Origin: CAYYUA01 sp964542585 | Lineage (GTDB): Bacteria > Bacteroidota > Bacteroidia > CAILMK01 > CAYYUA01 | DNA: 64,000 bases | Direction: 5' to 3' | NCBI GenBank assembly: GCA_964542585.1 | Contig: CAZIUI010000008.1 | Span: 29,480 to 93,479, forward strand | Shown here: positions 16,895 to 25,170 of the stretch, piece after piece | Numbering within the stretch: position 1 is the first letter of the stretch | How the letters are laid out: each line of letters opens with the position of its first letter | Made by a program: the position numbers and the translations under genes | The notes under the pieces: model-generated | Told to the model about the DNA's origin: nothing | The model's input: the letters and a program-made list of their open reading frames with translations, nothing else | The model's database searches: none

Positions 16895-17518
16895 CTACTC
16901 GTCAGACCATTTGATGGTACAGCCGATCGCCTTCGTTTTAGTGGTAGTTGGGCTTTTTCCTTGTTCAATGGCACTAACCGCCTCCCTTACATATTGATGC
17001 TTTACTTTACTTGGATTTTCAGTGTTATCATCAATGGTTCCTATGTAAGCTAAATTTAGTTTGCCATCTTCCTGCTTATCTAAAAGAAATACGTGCGGAG
17101 TACGCGTTGCACCAAAACGCTTGGCTACATTTTGGGTTCTATCAATCACATAAGGGAACGGATAGTTGCGCTTTTCAGCCCGTTTTTTCATGTTTTTATA
17201 GGAATCTTCCGGCACAATATCCGGATCATTGGGATTAACCGCTATCACTGGATACCCTTGTGGGGCCAGGTCTTTGTGAAGTTTTATAATCCGTTCCTCA
17301 TACGCCTGTACATAAGGACAATGGTTACAGAAGAAAGTGACAATATACCCCTTGGCATCCGGGAAGTCCTCTTTCATTGAGATTTTTTCACCTCTAACCC
17401 CCTTCAGGTTGAAATCCCTCACGGCATCTCCTACTTCATAGCCTCGCTGTCCGGCATTCTGACCATTAGAGCACGAGCTGAGTAATAGGGTTAAACTTAG
17501 CATTAGGAAAAAACGCAT
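16895..17518 (-). CDS. Thioredoxin-fold lipoprotein, redoxin/peroxiredoxin-like
   Basis: 207 residues. A lipoprotein signal (LLLSSC, Cys near residue 16) precedes a redoxin domain: VGDAVRDFNLKGVRG, then the redox site FFCNHCPYVQAYEERI, and later RFGATRTPHVFLLD with the cis-proline. This CNHCP(Y/F)V form is characteristic of the PRX-like1 group of thioredoxin-fold proteins. It probably works in the periplasm or at the outer membrane. It lies 11 bases after a TlpA-like gene, so the two are probably co-expressed; partners are unknown. Confidence 0.87.
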   Translation of the reverse strand: MRFFLMLSLTLLLSSCSNGQNAGQRGYEVGDAVRDFNLKGVRGEKISMKEDFPDAKGYIVTFFCNHCPYVQAYEERIIKLHKDLAPQGYPVIAVNPNDPDIVPEDSYKNMKKRAEKRNYPFPYVIDRTQNVAKRFGATRTPHVFLLDKQEDGKLNLAYIGTIDDNTENPSKVKHQYVREAVSAIEQGKSPTTTKTKAIGCTIKWSDE

Positions 17519-17529
17519 AACTGAATTAT

Positions 17530-18024
17530 TTACAGATGGGGTTCAACAACATCCAAAAGGGATTGGTACCCTTTAAAAGATCTTTCGTAAAAGGCTTCTA
17601 ACTCCCGGTTATTTTTAACAATGTAAGTAGCGGGGATTGCACCACTCCATTTACTGGCTATTTCATCCATCCATTGGTGACCACTTGGTTGGTGCAGGAA
17701 AAGCACTCTTGACCTGAGCTGTCGTTCTTTTACAAACGGAATAACTTTTTTCTGCAAATTCTTGGCAAAATCAAGGCTTACCAGCAAAACCTTTAATGGT
17801 TCATCAGCAAATTCCCGTTGTAAGCGCTCAAAATACGGGATCTCCTTAACGCAGGGGCCACACCACGTAGCCCAGAAGTTAATGACGTAAAGGGTATCGT
17901 TATCTTTCTGAAAATAGGCCTGAAGCTCTTCAAAATTTACTTCTTTAACCTGGCCTGAAGCTGGTGCTAAATTGACCAAACTTACCAATAAAAAAACTAT
18001 AATTGGCAAATGCCTACCATTCAT
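17530..18024 (-). CDS. TlpA-like thioredoxin family protein
   Basis: 164 residues. A signal peptide (about 1-24, ending PASGQ) is followed by a thioredoxin fold with the active site FWATWCGPCVKEIPYFERL and a later IPATYIV cis-proline region. TlpA/ResA-type proteins reduce or oxidise thiols of exported proteins, for example during cytochrome c maturation. It sits 26 bases after the polyprenyl synthase gene and 11 before the second thioredoxin-fold gene, so the three probably form a transcription unit. Confidence 0.9.
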   Translation of the reverse strand: MNGRHLPIIVFLLVSLVNLAPASGQVKEVNFEELQAYFQKDNDTLYVINFWATWCGPCVKEIPYFERLQREFADEPLKVLLVSLDFAKNLQKKVIPFVKERQLRSRVLFLHQPSGHQWMDEIASKWSGAIPATYIVKNNRELEAFYERSFKGYQSLLDVVEPHL

Positions 18025-18050
18025 AAAACCGCCTTGATCTAGGATTTAGC

Positions 18051-19025
18051 CTACTGGGTGCGTTGCATCAAAAATTCAGCCAAATGGCGGAGTGCTGTTT
18101 TGCGGTCTTCTGAAACCGGGATGCTATCGAGGTCTTGCATGGCTGCTTTGTAATAATCATACCGCAGCCGTTCAGTGACTTCTGCTACACCAAGATGCTC
18201 ATACAAGTCCTTTACCATTTTAACCTTTTCTTCAGGTGGTAAACGATCCTCTGCAAGAAGGTGCTGTAATTGAACACGGGTTTGCTCATCAGCTAGCTCC
18301 ATGGCTTTCAGATAAAGATAAGTACGTTTCCCGGCCATGATATCACCCCCTATTTGCTTACCAAAACTTTCAGCATCCCCAAAGGTGTCCAACAGATCAT
18401 CCTGGATTTGGAAGGCCATTCCAAGTTTAAATCCAAAATCCCGAATGTCGGTTTTGGATGGATCAGAGGCACGGCCTATCACAGCTCCCAGCTGTAAGGC
18501 TATAGCAACAAGGTTAGCCGTTTTCAAACCGATCATTTCCAGGTAGTTGGAAACCGTAATACCATCTTGGCGCTCAAAGTCCATATCATGTTGCTGACCT
18601 TCACACACACGCTTAGCCATAGTATTATAGAGCTGCATAACCGGGCGCAGGATATCATCTCCTACCTGGCTCATGTAATCATTGGCAATCACGTGCATCA
18701 GATCGCCGGAAAGGATGGCATTGTTCGTATTCCACTGGCATTGAACGGTTGGGTACCCCCGCCTAAGCGTAGCTTGATCCATAATATCATCATGAACAAG
18801 GGTAAAATTGTGAAAAACTTCAAGTCCAATAGCCGGATTGCGCGCTTCCTCCAGAGAGCCTTCAAAAAGCTCAGTTGACATTAAGGTTAAGACAGGTCTT
18901 ATTCGTTTACCTCCTAATCCCAGGACGTACCGGACCGGGTCATAGAGCTCCGAGGGGGATTGAGGCAGGTCCAGTGCTTGAATCCCATCCTCAATGTATT
19001 GTTGCAAGGATTGGTAACTATGCAT
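18051..19025 (-). CDS. Polyprenyl synthetase (trans-isoprenyl diphosphate synthase)
   Basis: 324 residues. Both aspartate-rich motifs are present: LVHDDIMDQATLRRG (first, DDxxD) and FQIQDDLLDTFGD (second), together with GGKRIRPVLTLMS for diphosphate binding. The enzyme condenses isopentenyl diphosphate onto allylic diphosphates to make quinone side chains or carrier precursors. The residues before the first motif (HNFTLVHDD) lack an obvious pair of bulky aromatics, so the product length (farnesyl, geranylgeranyl, octaprenyl) cannot be set. There is a 77-base gap to the upstream ABC transporter gene. Confidence 0.95.
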   Translation of the reverse strand: MHSYQSLQQYIEDGIQALDLPQSPSELYDPVRYVLGLGGKRIRPVLTLMSTELFEGSLEEARNPAIGLEVFHNFTLVHDDIMDQATLRRGYPTVQCQWNTNNAILSGDLMHVIANDYMSQVGDDILRPVMQLYNTMAKRVCEGQQHDMDFERQDGITVSNYLEMIGLKTANLVAIALQLGAVIGRASDPSKTDIRDFGFKLGMAFQIQDDLLDTFGDAESFGKQIGGDIMAGKRTYLYLKAMELADEQTRVQLQHLLAEDRLPPEEKVKMVKDLYEHLGVAEVTERLRYDYYKAAMQDLDSIPVSEDRKTALRHLAEFLMQRTQ

Positions 19026-19102
19026 ACTTTATTTCGGGAAATTGGTCATTGTTTAGTCTTAAATTCATAATACCGGTCTCAAGTTTAAATAGCAAGTACC
19101 TT

Positions 19103-20443
19103 TTAAACTCGGAGTCTGGGATCCGTTGCTTGCCGCAGCCCTTCTCCTATCAAATTAAATAAAAGTACTGTTATAAAAATGGCCAGACCCGGAAAAACCA
19201 CCAGCCACCAAGCAGTAAAGCGTTCCTGACCAGCCCTTAAAAGGGAGCCCCAGGTAACGCTATCCTGGGCAATACCTAAGCCTAAAAAAGCCATCGATGA
19301 GGAGGTAAGGATAGCGATAGCAATACCAAAGGCAATTCCCGTAAACACAGGCGTAAGGGCATTTGGGATGGCATGCCCGAATACAATCCGTCTTTCCGAA
19401 AAACCCAGTGCCTTGGCAGCTTCCACGTAGTTAAGGTTGCGGTTCCTGAATAACTCTGCTCTCATAAAACGGGCTATACCGGTCCAAAAAATGAATCCTA
19501 TCAAAACTATTAAAAGGCCAAGAGTTAAAGGACCCGTAACAGCCCTGATAGTGATTAATAAAATAAGGGCCGGGATGGCACGTAAGAGTTCAATTATCCG
19601 GGAAATCAGGGCGTCTATGGGCAGGCTCACCCTTCTGCTGAAAAATGAAAAACGAGCCAGCCGGCGGCCGGTATAGTCGAAAATGCTAACGATTACTGCA
19701 AACGCTACCAAGCTTTTGCTCAGTACCCAAAAGCCTTCTCCAGCACCTCTTGAAAAAGCATCACCAATGGCAAATTGAGGGATCATAAAGCTGTAAAAGA
19801 GGGCCGCGAACAAACCCACTATCAAACTCAGTAAATGAACCCAGGCCATCTTAAGGCCTCTATCCCCATAATACCCCGCTATGGCTCCTGCCAGGATGCC
19901 GATAACAGTCGCAATCCCCATTCCCAGCAACCCGATTCCAAGGGCAATCCGGGAACCGTGGATTAAACCAGCAAGCACATCCCGCCCAAGCTTATCCGTT
20001 CCAAGCAAATGACGCAGGCGTAGCGGTAATTGCTGTATTTCCCCCTCTGGATTGCGGTATTGTTGCTTGGCTAAAGGGCTTTTGTAATTACGGTTAAAAG
20101 GATCCGTTTCATTAGGAGAATAGGGGACTGGAGCCCAAACTACCTTGTCCATCTTTGTTGCTTTCCAATCAATCCCGTCAAAAGCGTTAAGGGCTGTTTG
20201 CTTTTCCTCACCGGGTATCTTAACCTGTTCCTCTGGCTGAAAAGCTAATGTAATAGCGGGATAAAAGGTATTGCCTTTATACACGGCATATAGCGGGTGC
20301 CGCGAAGCAATAACATCTGCTAAAAGGGCGATCAGACTAATAACCACCACCATCCACAGACCAACAACGGCCGACCTGTTCTTGCGGAACTGCTGCAAGT
20401 TACTACGCCTAAAGATGCTATGGGAACGCTGGTTATCAGTCAT
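19103..20443 (-). CDS. ABC transporter permease, DppC/OppC-like, with extra-long loops
   Basis: 446 residues against about 300 for typical OppC. The N-terminal OppC_N region has the first membrane helix (about 24-46), then a large extracytoplasmic insertion (about 48-145). The canonical part starts LLGTDKLGRDVLAGLIHGSR, and the permease EAA loop is YVEAAKALGFSERRIVFGHA. A second insertion (about 195-275) contains additional hydrophobic segments. It makes a pair with the upstream permease (two-base gap) and the lipoprotein. No ATPase gene is in the window. Confidence 0.92.
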   Translation of the reverse strand: MTDNQRSHSIFRRSNLQQFRKNRSAVVGLWMVVVISLIALLADVIASRHPLYAVYKGNTFYPAITLAFQPEEQVKIPGEEKQTALNAFDGIDWKATKMDKVVWAPVPYSPNETDPFNRNYKSPLAKQQYRNPEGEIQQLPLRLRHLLGTDKLGRDVLAGLIHGSRIALGIGLLGMGIATVIGILAGAIAGYYGDRGLKMAWVHLLSLIVGLFAALFYSFMIPQFAIGDAFSRGAGEGFWVLSKSLVAFAVIVSIFDYTGRRLARFSFFSRRVSLPIDALISRIIELLRAIPALILLITIRAVTGPLTLGLLIVLIGFIFWTGIARFMRAELFRNRNLNYVEAAKALGFSERRIVFGHAIPNALTPVFTGIAFGIAIAILTSSSMAFLGLGIAQDSVTWGSLLRAGQERFTAWWLVVFPGLAIFITVLLFNLIGEGLRQATDPRLRV

Positions 20444-20445
20444 CC

Positions 20446-21837
20446 TCAGGTTTGGCGGTTTGTGATACGGGGATCTAAAAGGGCATACAAGCCATCAATC
20501 AATAAAAAGCTCAGCAGCATAAACACTCCGATGATCGTAAAAATAGCTACAATTACAGGGTAGTCAGCTCGAAGGATAGCTTGGTAAAGCTCCCACCCCA
20601 TGCCTGGAATCGAAAATACTTTCTCTACGATCACGGAGCTTCCCAAAGCCAAAGGAAAAGCGGTGGTAAAAAGCGTAATAACAGGTAGCACTGCATTCTT
20701 TAAAGCATGTTTTAGCACAACCTTACCTTCAGGCAAGCCTTTGGCCCGTGCCATCCGAATGTATTCCCCAGGTAGGATGTCCAGCATACTAGCACGCATG
20801 TGACGACTCAAATAGGCTACTTGGCCATAGGCATAGGTTAGTAAGGGCAAAACCAGATAAGGAGCCTGCCGGGCTAAGTCCAGCTGGTCATGGGATACAC
20901 CCGCTCTGCCAACGCCTGATTCCGGGAACCATGCTAACATATCCGGGTTAGCCAGTAAAAAGATCAAAAGGGTCCCCACAAAGAAATTAGGGAGCGCTGC
21001 CAGTGCAAATAGGGTTGTCGATGTTAAACGGTCGAAGGTGGAATTCTGGTAGTAAGCGCCCCAAATACCTAAGGGCATGCTCACCACATAAGCTAGGACC
21101 ACCGCCAAGAAGGCCAAGCCAAAGGTCCATCCAATGCGAGGCTGTAGACGGTCCATAACCGGCTCACCAGTTTGGTACGAGGTACCAAAATCAAATTGGG
21201 TCAAAACGCCCATAAGCCAATGATGATACTGGTTTTCGAGCCCCCGCCAATGGATAACAGGCAAATAGTTTTTCCAGGTCCGGGGGGTGCTTAGTATTCG
21301 AATGTAGGCTTGGCGTGCCCGCTGTAGCGAAACGCGGAGTGGCTCAAAAAATGCATACTTCCCGTACAAGCTTTTTAACTGTTTAAATTGATTGCTAATC
21401 ACCTGATCGCGTTGGGCTGTCAATAAGTCCCGTAGCCCAAAACGGCTATCAGCCAAAGCCTGCTGAACCACAGTGGGCTGATAGTATAAGGCACTCAGCG
21501 AATCCAGCGACAGGGATTGCTGCTTTTGACGTAAGCGGCACAGTGTACGGTAGTAACGGGATATAGCCGACCAGTTCCCATGTTGGTAAGTAAGGGCACT
21601 CAGCGCTTCGCGCTCAGCCGGATTGGCTACCCGATAAAGGGTATCAGGGAAAGCGTAAGTGCTGATGGTTATATAAAAAACGGGCCTCTGATTCCGGAAG
21701 CCGGTCTTATCAACGGTATTTTCCTGACCTTGAGCGGTGGTTCCAGCCGTGTACTGCTTGACCACAAACCCCAAAAGGGAGATCGCCACCAACATGGGAA
21801 TAAACAAAACTAGCCGTTGGAACAGGTAATTAAGCAT
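20446..21837 (-). CDS. ABC transporter permease, DppB/OppB-like, with large periplasmic insertion
   Basis: 463 residues against about 306 for typical OppB. The first helix (about 6-27, LVLFIPMLVAISLLGFVV) is followed by an insertion of about 150-190 residues with heptad-like polar sequence, then the usual FDFGTSYQTGEPVMDRL block, five more helices, and the EAA loop YIRMARAKGLPEGKVVLKHA. It forms the inner-membrane channel with the OppC-like protein. It lies 27 bases after the substrate-binding lipoprotein gene. Confidence 0.92.
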   Translation of the reverse strand: MLNYLFQRLVLFIPMLVAISLLGFVVKQYTAGTTAQGQENTVDKTGFRNQRPVFYITISTYAFPDTLYRVANPAEREALSALTYQHGNWSAISRYYRTLCRLRQKQQSLSLDSLSALYYQPTVVQQALADSRFGLRDLLTAQRDQVISNQFKQLKSLYGKYAFFEPLRVSLQRARQAYIRILSTPRTWKNYLPVIHWRGLENQYHHWLMGVLTQFDFGTSYQTGEPVMDRLQPRIGWTFGLAFLAVVLAYVVSMPLGIWGAYYQNSTFDRLTSTTLFALAALPNFFVGTLLIFLLANPDMLAWFPESGVGRAGVSHDQLDLARQAPYLVLPLLTYAYGQVAYLSRHMRASMLDILPGEYIRMARAKGLPEGKVVLKHALKNAVLPVITLFTTAFPLALGSSVIVEKVFSIPGMGWELYQAILRADYPVIVAIFTIIGVFMLLSFLLIDGLYALLDPRITNRQT

Positions 21838-21864
21838 GTTCGGGAGCAGTTACTTGTTGAATAG

Positions 21865-23682
21865 CTAAGGGCTAAGACCACTGGTTGGGGTTCCCTCCAT
21901 TACAGGCTTAAAATTATTCAAAATCACGCCGGGGCGCTCACGGTACATGCCTGCCTTGTCAAACCGGCTGTGAATGGCGATTGCCCTTTTCTTAGAAAAA
22001 AGGAATACATACGGTTGTTGCTGATGAACCCTGGCTTGCAAGGTTTTGATAAGCCTATGACGCTTTTGCGTATTCATTGTGCGGTTAGCCAGTTCAATGA
22101 GGGAGTCCGTTTGGGCATTGCCATAGCCGGTAAAATTGCTGCCGTTGTTTAGCCAATTATCCGTGTGCCAGAGTTGACGCGGATTAACAGGCCCGGAATA
22201 ACCAGACCAATGCCCTAACATCGCATCAAATTCATGATTACGAGCTTCCTCATAAAAAGCTGAAAATTCCATTGCCTTCGGCTTGAGCTTTACCCCGGCT
22301 TCTTCCATCACTTCCTTGATAAGGGTGGCCATCTGGCGTTTATTAGGATCATTGATATACTGAAACTCAAATGCCAATGGAATACGCCTTCCTTTGATAA
22401 GGGTATCCCGTATTCCATCGCCATCATCATCCGTCCAGCCGGCTGCTGTAAGTAATTGCCGGGCTTTAGGGATGTTTTCTTTGGTCGGGGAAAGGGTATC
22501 ATTATACGAAGCTTTTAGCGGAGAAACAAAGGAATTCTGACGTGTGGCTTTCCCCTTTGTAACAACTTTGATCAGCTCTTTGACGGGTGTTAGATGGGCA
22601 ATAGCACGGCGCACTTTTAATTGCTTAAAATAGGGCTCTCTTTCTGGACCTGGCCGCATATTAAGCGCTATGTAAGTAAAACCATAGCGTTCTACAAACT
22701 TCGAGCGGTATTTTTTCCTGAAGTAATCCCGCTTGCGGGCTTTTATGAGCTCATTTAAACTTACGTGGGTACTAACATCCAATGTACCGTTCCGCAAGGC
22801 CAGCCCAGCCGCAAACTGATCACGGATAACCTGAAAGATCAGTTGCTCCGGCCCTTGTTGGTTATATACAAGATCACTTTCAGCTCCCCACCAATCCTGT
22901 TTTCGCTTAAGAACCAGGCTATTGTTGCTTTTCCATTTCGTGACTTTGTAAGGGCCAAGGCCGTTAAGTTGGGCAGGCTTCCGTCCTCGACTACCGTCAT
23001 TGAAGCGCTGCATAAAGCTTTGAAGGCGCGGATGATCGGAGCTGTTAAAATCTTGTGACTGAAGTTCCGGTATTGTGAAATCCGCCATTATCCGCTCCGG
23101 ATCCTGAAAAGAGCGTTGCATTAAATAAAGCCCATTAGCAAAAATGCGGTAGTTAGCAAAGTGGCGTTTATCAAATACCACTTGAAAGGTTCCGGGCTTT
23201 TTAGGAAGGGTTTCTACATGGTTAATCGGATCATAAATTGACTGCTGGCTGGGATTGTTGGTTAGCGGACAACTGTTGACCTTCAAAGTAAATACCACAT
23301 CCTTTACCGTTAGGCGGGAGCCATCATCCCATTTTACCCCATCTTTAAGCTGATAGGTAAAAGTGAGGCTATCCGGGCCTGGTTTTGGGGCTCCATTGAG
23401 CAAAGGATGGATCAAATCCCCATTTCTGATATCCGTTCGCTGTAGCTTTTTTTGTGTATACTGGAACAAAAAAGACCTAAAAGCACCATTCCCATTGGTG
23501 GGGTGCAAGGTAGCCGGATTGGTTGGTAAATGGATAAGCACTGTTCCAGGATCCCTGTCCTGCTCCGGACGGCAACCGCTGAGAAGCACCAATAACATAC
23601 AAACAGCTGATACACCTGTTGGGGCCAATGATGGAAGCAATATTCTGGCTTTAAGGATCAGCAAAATGAGCAACTTTATCAC
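21865..23682 (-). CDS. ABC transporter substrate-binding lipoprotein (SBP_bac_5, oligopeptide-type)
   Basis: 605 residues from a GTG start. The frame is open to an ATG at 23820, but the added 46 residues are polar and would bury the lipoprotein signal; I therefore chose the GTG that leaves VIKLLILLILKARILL and the lipobox LLVLLSGC. The body matches family 5 solute-binding proteins: TNPATLHPTNGNG, TFTYQLKDGVKWDDG, LRNGTLDVSTHVS, AARQLL-like repeats and a TGYGNAQTDSLIELA block. It should capture oligopeptides or similar ligands at the cell surface or periplasm for the two permeases downstream. The tRNA-Ser promoter lies across the discarded 5' extension. Confidence 0.88.
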   Translation of the reverse strand: MIKLLILLILKARILLPSLAPTGVSAVCMLLVLLSGCRPEQDRDPGTVLIHLPTNPATLHPTNGNGAFRSFLFQYTQKKLQRTDIRNGDLIHPLLNGAPKPGPDSLTFTYQLKDGVKWDDGSRLTVKDVVFTLKVNSCPLTNNPSQQSIYDPINHVETLPKKPGTFQVVFDKRHFANYRIFANGLYLMQRSFQDPERIMADFTIPELQSQDFNSSDHPRLQSFMQRFNDGSRGRKPAQLNGLGPYKVTKWKSNNSLVLKRKQDWWGAESDLVYNQQGPEQLIFQVIRDQFAAGLALRNGTLDVSTHVSLNELIKARKRDYFRKKYRSKFVERYGFTYIALNMRPGPEREPYFKQLKVRRAIAHLTPVKELIKVVTKGKATRQNSFVSPLKASYNDTLSPTKENIPKARQLLTAAGWTDDDGDGIRDTLIKGRRIPLAFEFQYINDPNKRQMATLIKEVMEEAGVKLKPKAMEFSAFYEEARNHEFDAMLGHWSGYSGPVNPRQLWHTDNWLNNGSNFTGYGNAQTDSLIELANRTMNTQKRHRLIKTLQARVHQQQPYVFLFSKKRAIAIHSRFDKAGMYRERPGVILNNFKPVMEGTPTSGLSP

Positions 23683-23813
23683 ACCTGGAACAGGCACGGG
23701 TTCTATGTTGGCGAAAGATACAAACTCCCAGAGCTTTTCGAGGCTATGGTTTAACCGAAAGCTTAGCCAGGCTTGTGAATGGGCGTCCGGCGTATGGAAG
23801 GGCTTTAAGGCCT

Positions 23814-23843
23814 TTGGCAAGCAGGGTTTTATAGTTACCTTTG
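23814..23843 (+). promoter_or_regulatory. Bacteroidota-type promoter of tRNA-Ser
   Basis: TTTG (TTG at 23814-23816), a 19-base spacer, then TACCTTTG at 23836-23843, a full consensus match. The implied start near 23850 lies five bases before the tRNA. Confidence 0.65.
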
Positions 23844-23854
23844 CATGATCATCA

Positions 23855-23943
23855 GGAGAGGTGCCGGAGCGGTCGAACGGGGCGGCCTGCTAAGCCGTTG
23901 TTCCGCGTAAGCGGAACCGGGGGTTCGAATCCCCCTCTCTCCG
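23855..23943 (+). tRNA. tRNA-Ser (anticodon GCT)
   Basis: 89 bases folding as a class II tRNA. The acceptor arm GGAGAGG pairs with TCTCTCC; the anticodon arm CGGCCTGCTAAGCCG has loop CTGCTAA and anticodon GCT; a long variable arm (GTTCCGC/GCGGAAC) follows, and the T arm is GGGGGTTCGAATCCCCC. The discriminator base is G. The 3' CCA is not encoded. Confidence 0.96.
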
Positions 23944-24029
23944 CTAATTGGTGTGAGTTGTTTGTTTGGGTGTGAGTTTATTAGGCTTTGGGTGAGAACC
24001 CTTGTTTATGTTCTTTAACAAAAAGGGAA

Positions 24030-24380
24030 ATGTTTGATTTTGAAAAGCTGGAAGTTTATCAAAAAGTCAAGCAATTAAATGTAGAAACGCATCAATTGCT
24101 GAAAAGGGTAGGGAAGGAATTAGACCTGCAGTATTTGGATCAATGGAAAAGAGCTTCATTAAGCATTTTGTTGAACATTGCTGAAGGTTCAGGAAGGCAA
24201 AGCCAAAATGACAAAAACCACTTTTACACCATAGCAAGAGGCTCTCTCAATGAGTGTGTGGCATTGTTAGATTTGGCTTTTGCATTGGAAGTGCTCAAAA
24301 AGGAAGATTTTGATCGATTGTACGAAGAATATGAAAGTGCTTCCAAAATGTTGTTTCCTCTTTACCGCTCCGTAAAATGA
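24030..24380 (+). CDS. Four-helix bundle protein (S23 / rRNA intervening-sequence-encoded type)
   Basis: 116 residues from the ATG giving MFDFEKLEVYQKVKQLN; the frame is open 42 bases further upstream but the family starts at the FDFEKLEVY block. NIAEGSGRQSQNDKNHF and ARGSLNECVALLDLA are the core S23/TIGR02436 motifs. Such proteins are often encoded inside 23S rRNA intervening sequences or stand alone in Bacteroidota; the function is unknown and RNA or protein scaffolding is only suggested. It sits alone between tRNA-Ser and tRNA-Pro, flanked by imperfect inverted repeats (23968-23985 and 24409-24423). Confidence 0.85.
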   Translation: MFDFEKLEVYQKVKQLNVETHQLLKRVGKELDLQYLDQWKRASLSILLNIAEGSGRQSQNDKNHFYTIARGSLNECVALLDLAFALEVLKKEDFDRLYEEYESASKMLFPLYRSVK

Positions 24381-24449
24381 AAACCGCCCATAAACTCAAA
24401 GAATTTTTCTATTAACCCACACCATGAACCAAAAACCAAGAACCACCTT

Positions 24450-24524
24450 CGGGGTGTAGCGCAGTCCGGTTAGCGCACCTGCTTTGGGAGCAGGGGGTCG
24501 CTGGTTCGAATCCAGCCACCCCGA
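24450..24524 (+). tRNA. tRNA-Pro (anticodon TGG)
   Basis: 75 bases. Acceptor arm CGGGGTG pairs with CACCCCG; the anticodon arm CCTGCTTTGGGAGCAGG presents TGG; the T arm is CTGGTTCGAATCCAG; discriminator A. The 3' CCA is not encoded. A truncated pseudogene on the opposite strand ends directly against it. Confidence 0.96.
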
Positions 24525-24952
24525 CTTTTGGCATTGATTAACTTTTTCGCCAATAGCCAGTTAAGGCCGCCATCGATGGATTTACGGATAAAAACCGCCC
24601 CCCTATCCTGATTCCGCTGAAAATCACTGTAAGCCAGGTACACATGCGTACTATCATCAAAAGCCATAGTGGGATCAGCGCTTGAAAAATTTGGTTGCAC
24701 ATGCAATAGTTTTTGCCGGTCAGACCAACTTGCTCCGCCATCCTTGCTTACACGTGTTTTGATGGCTAATTGCCCGCGCTGGTCAAAGCCCATTCAGGCT
24801 ACCACAAGATGGCCTGGATTATTTGGGTTTATAGCTGAGGTAGGTTCACCATCAAAAAAGCGGCCTTTTGAGAGATTGCGATCCTGCCCCTTCCCGGCCA
24901 ATGCTATGAGAAACAGACCTATAAAGAGTCCGATTAATTGATCATATTTCAT
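24525..24952 (-). pseudogene. BNR/sialidase-like exported protein, nonsense-mutated and 3'-truncated
   Basis: Read from ATG at 24952: a signal peptide (MKYDQLIGLFIGLFLIALAG), then DGEPTSAINPNNPGHLVVA, then TGA at 24796-24794, then in the same frame MGFDQRGQLAIKTRVSKDGG followed by WSDRQKLL and a second Asp-box-like KSIDGGLNW. HLVVAWMGFD is the expected reading, so a TGG-to-TGA change fits. These repeats (S/TxDGGxxW) are bacterial neuraminidase repeats of beta-propeller proteins. After residue LINAK the frame runs into tRNA-Pro in antisense, so the rest of the gene is missing. It is a fragment of a surface or secreted protein, not a functional gene. Confidence 0.75.
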
Positions 24953-25170
24953 CACCTAAACTTAAATCATAAAAGTAAGAATTCTTGACTTTTAAAAAAT
25001 GGTTTTATGGTAAAGTTAACCCATAAGTTTGCGCTGAATGGTTGCTGTTTATATCTTAACGGGAAAAAGACACCTTTATAAGGTACTTTTTTTAAGGTAA
25101 AAAAAGTGATTAAGCTTTTCTGTCTTAATTTTATTAATTAGTTTAGTTATAGGTCTACAAGTTAAAGGCT

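Noticed and set aside
24470..24524. Minus-strand coding tail ending GWIRTSDPLLPKQVR
   Set aside because: This is antisense tRNA-Pro, a common false protein end; the pseudogene stops being meaningful at 24525.
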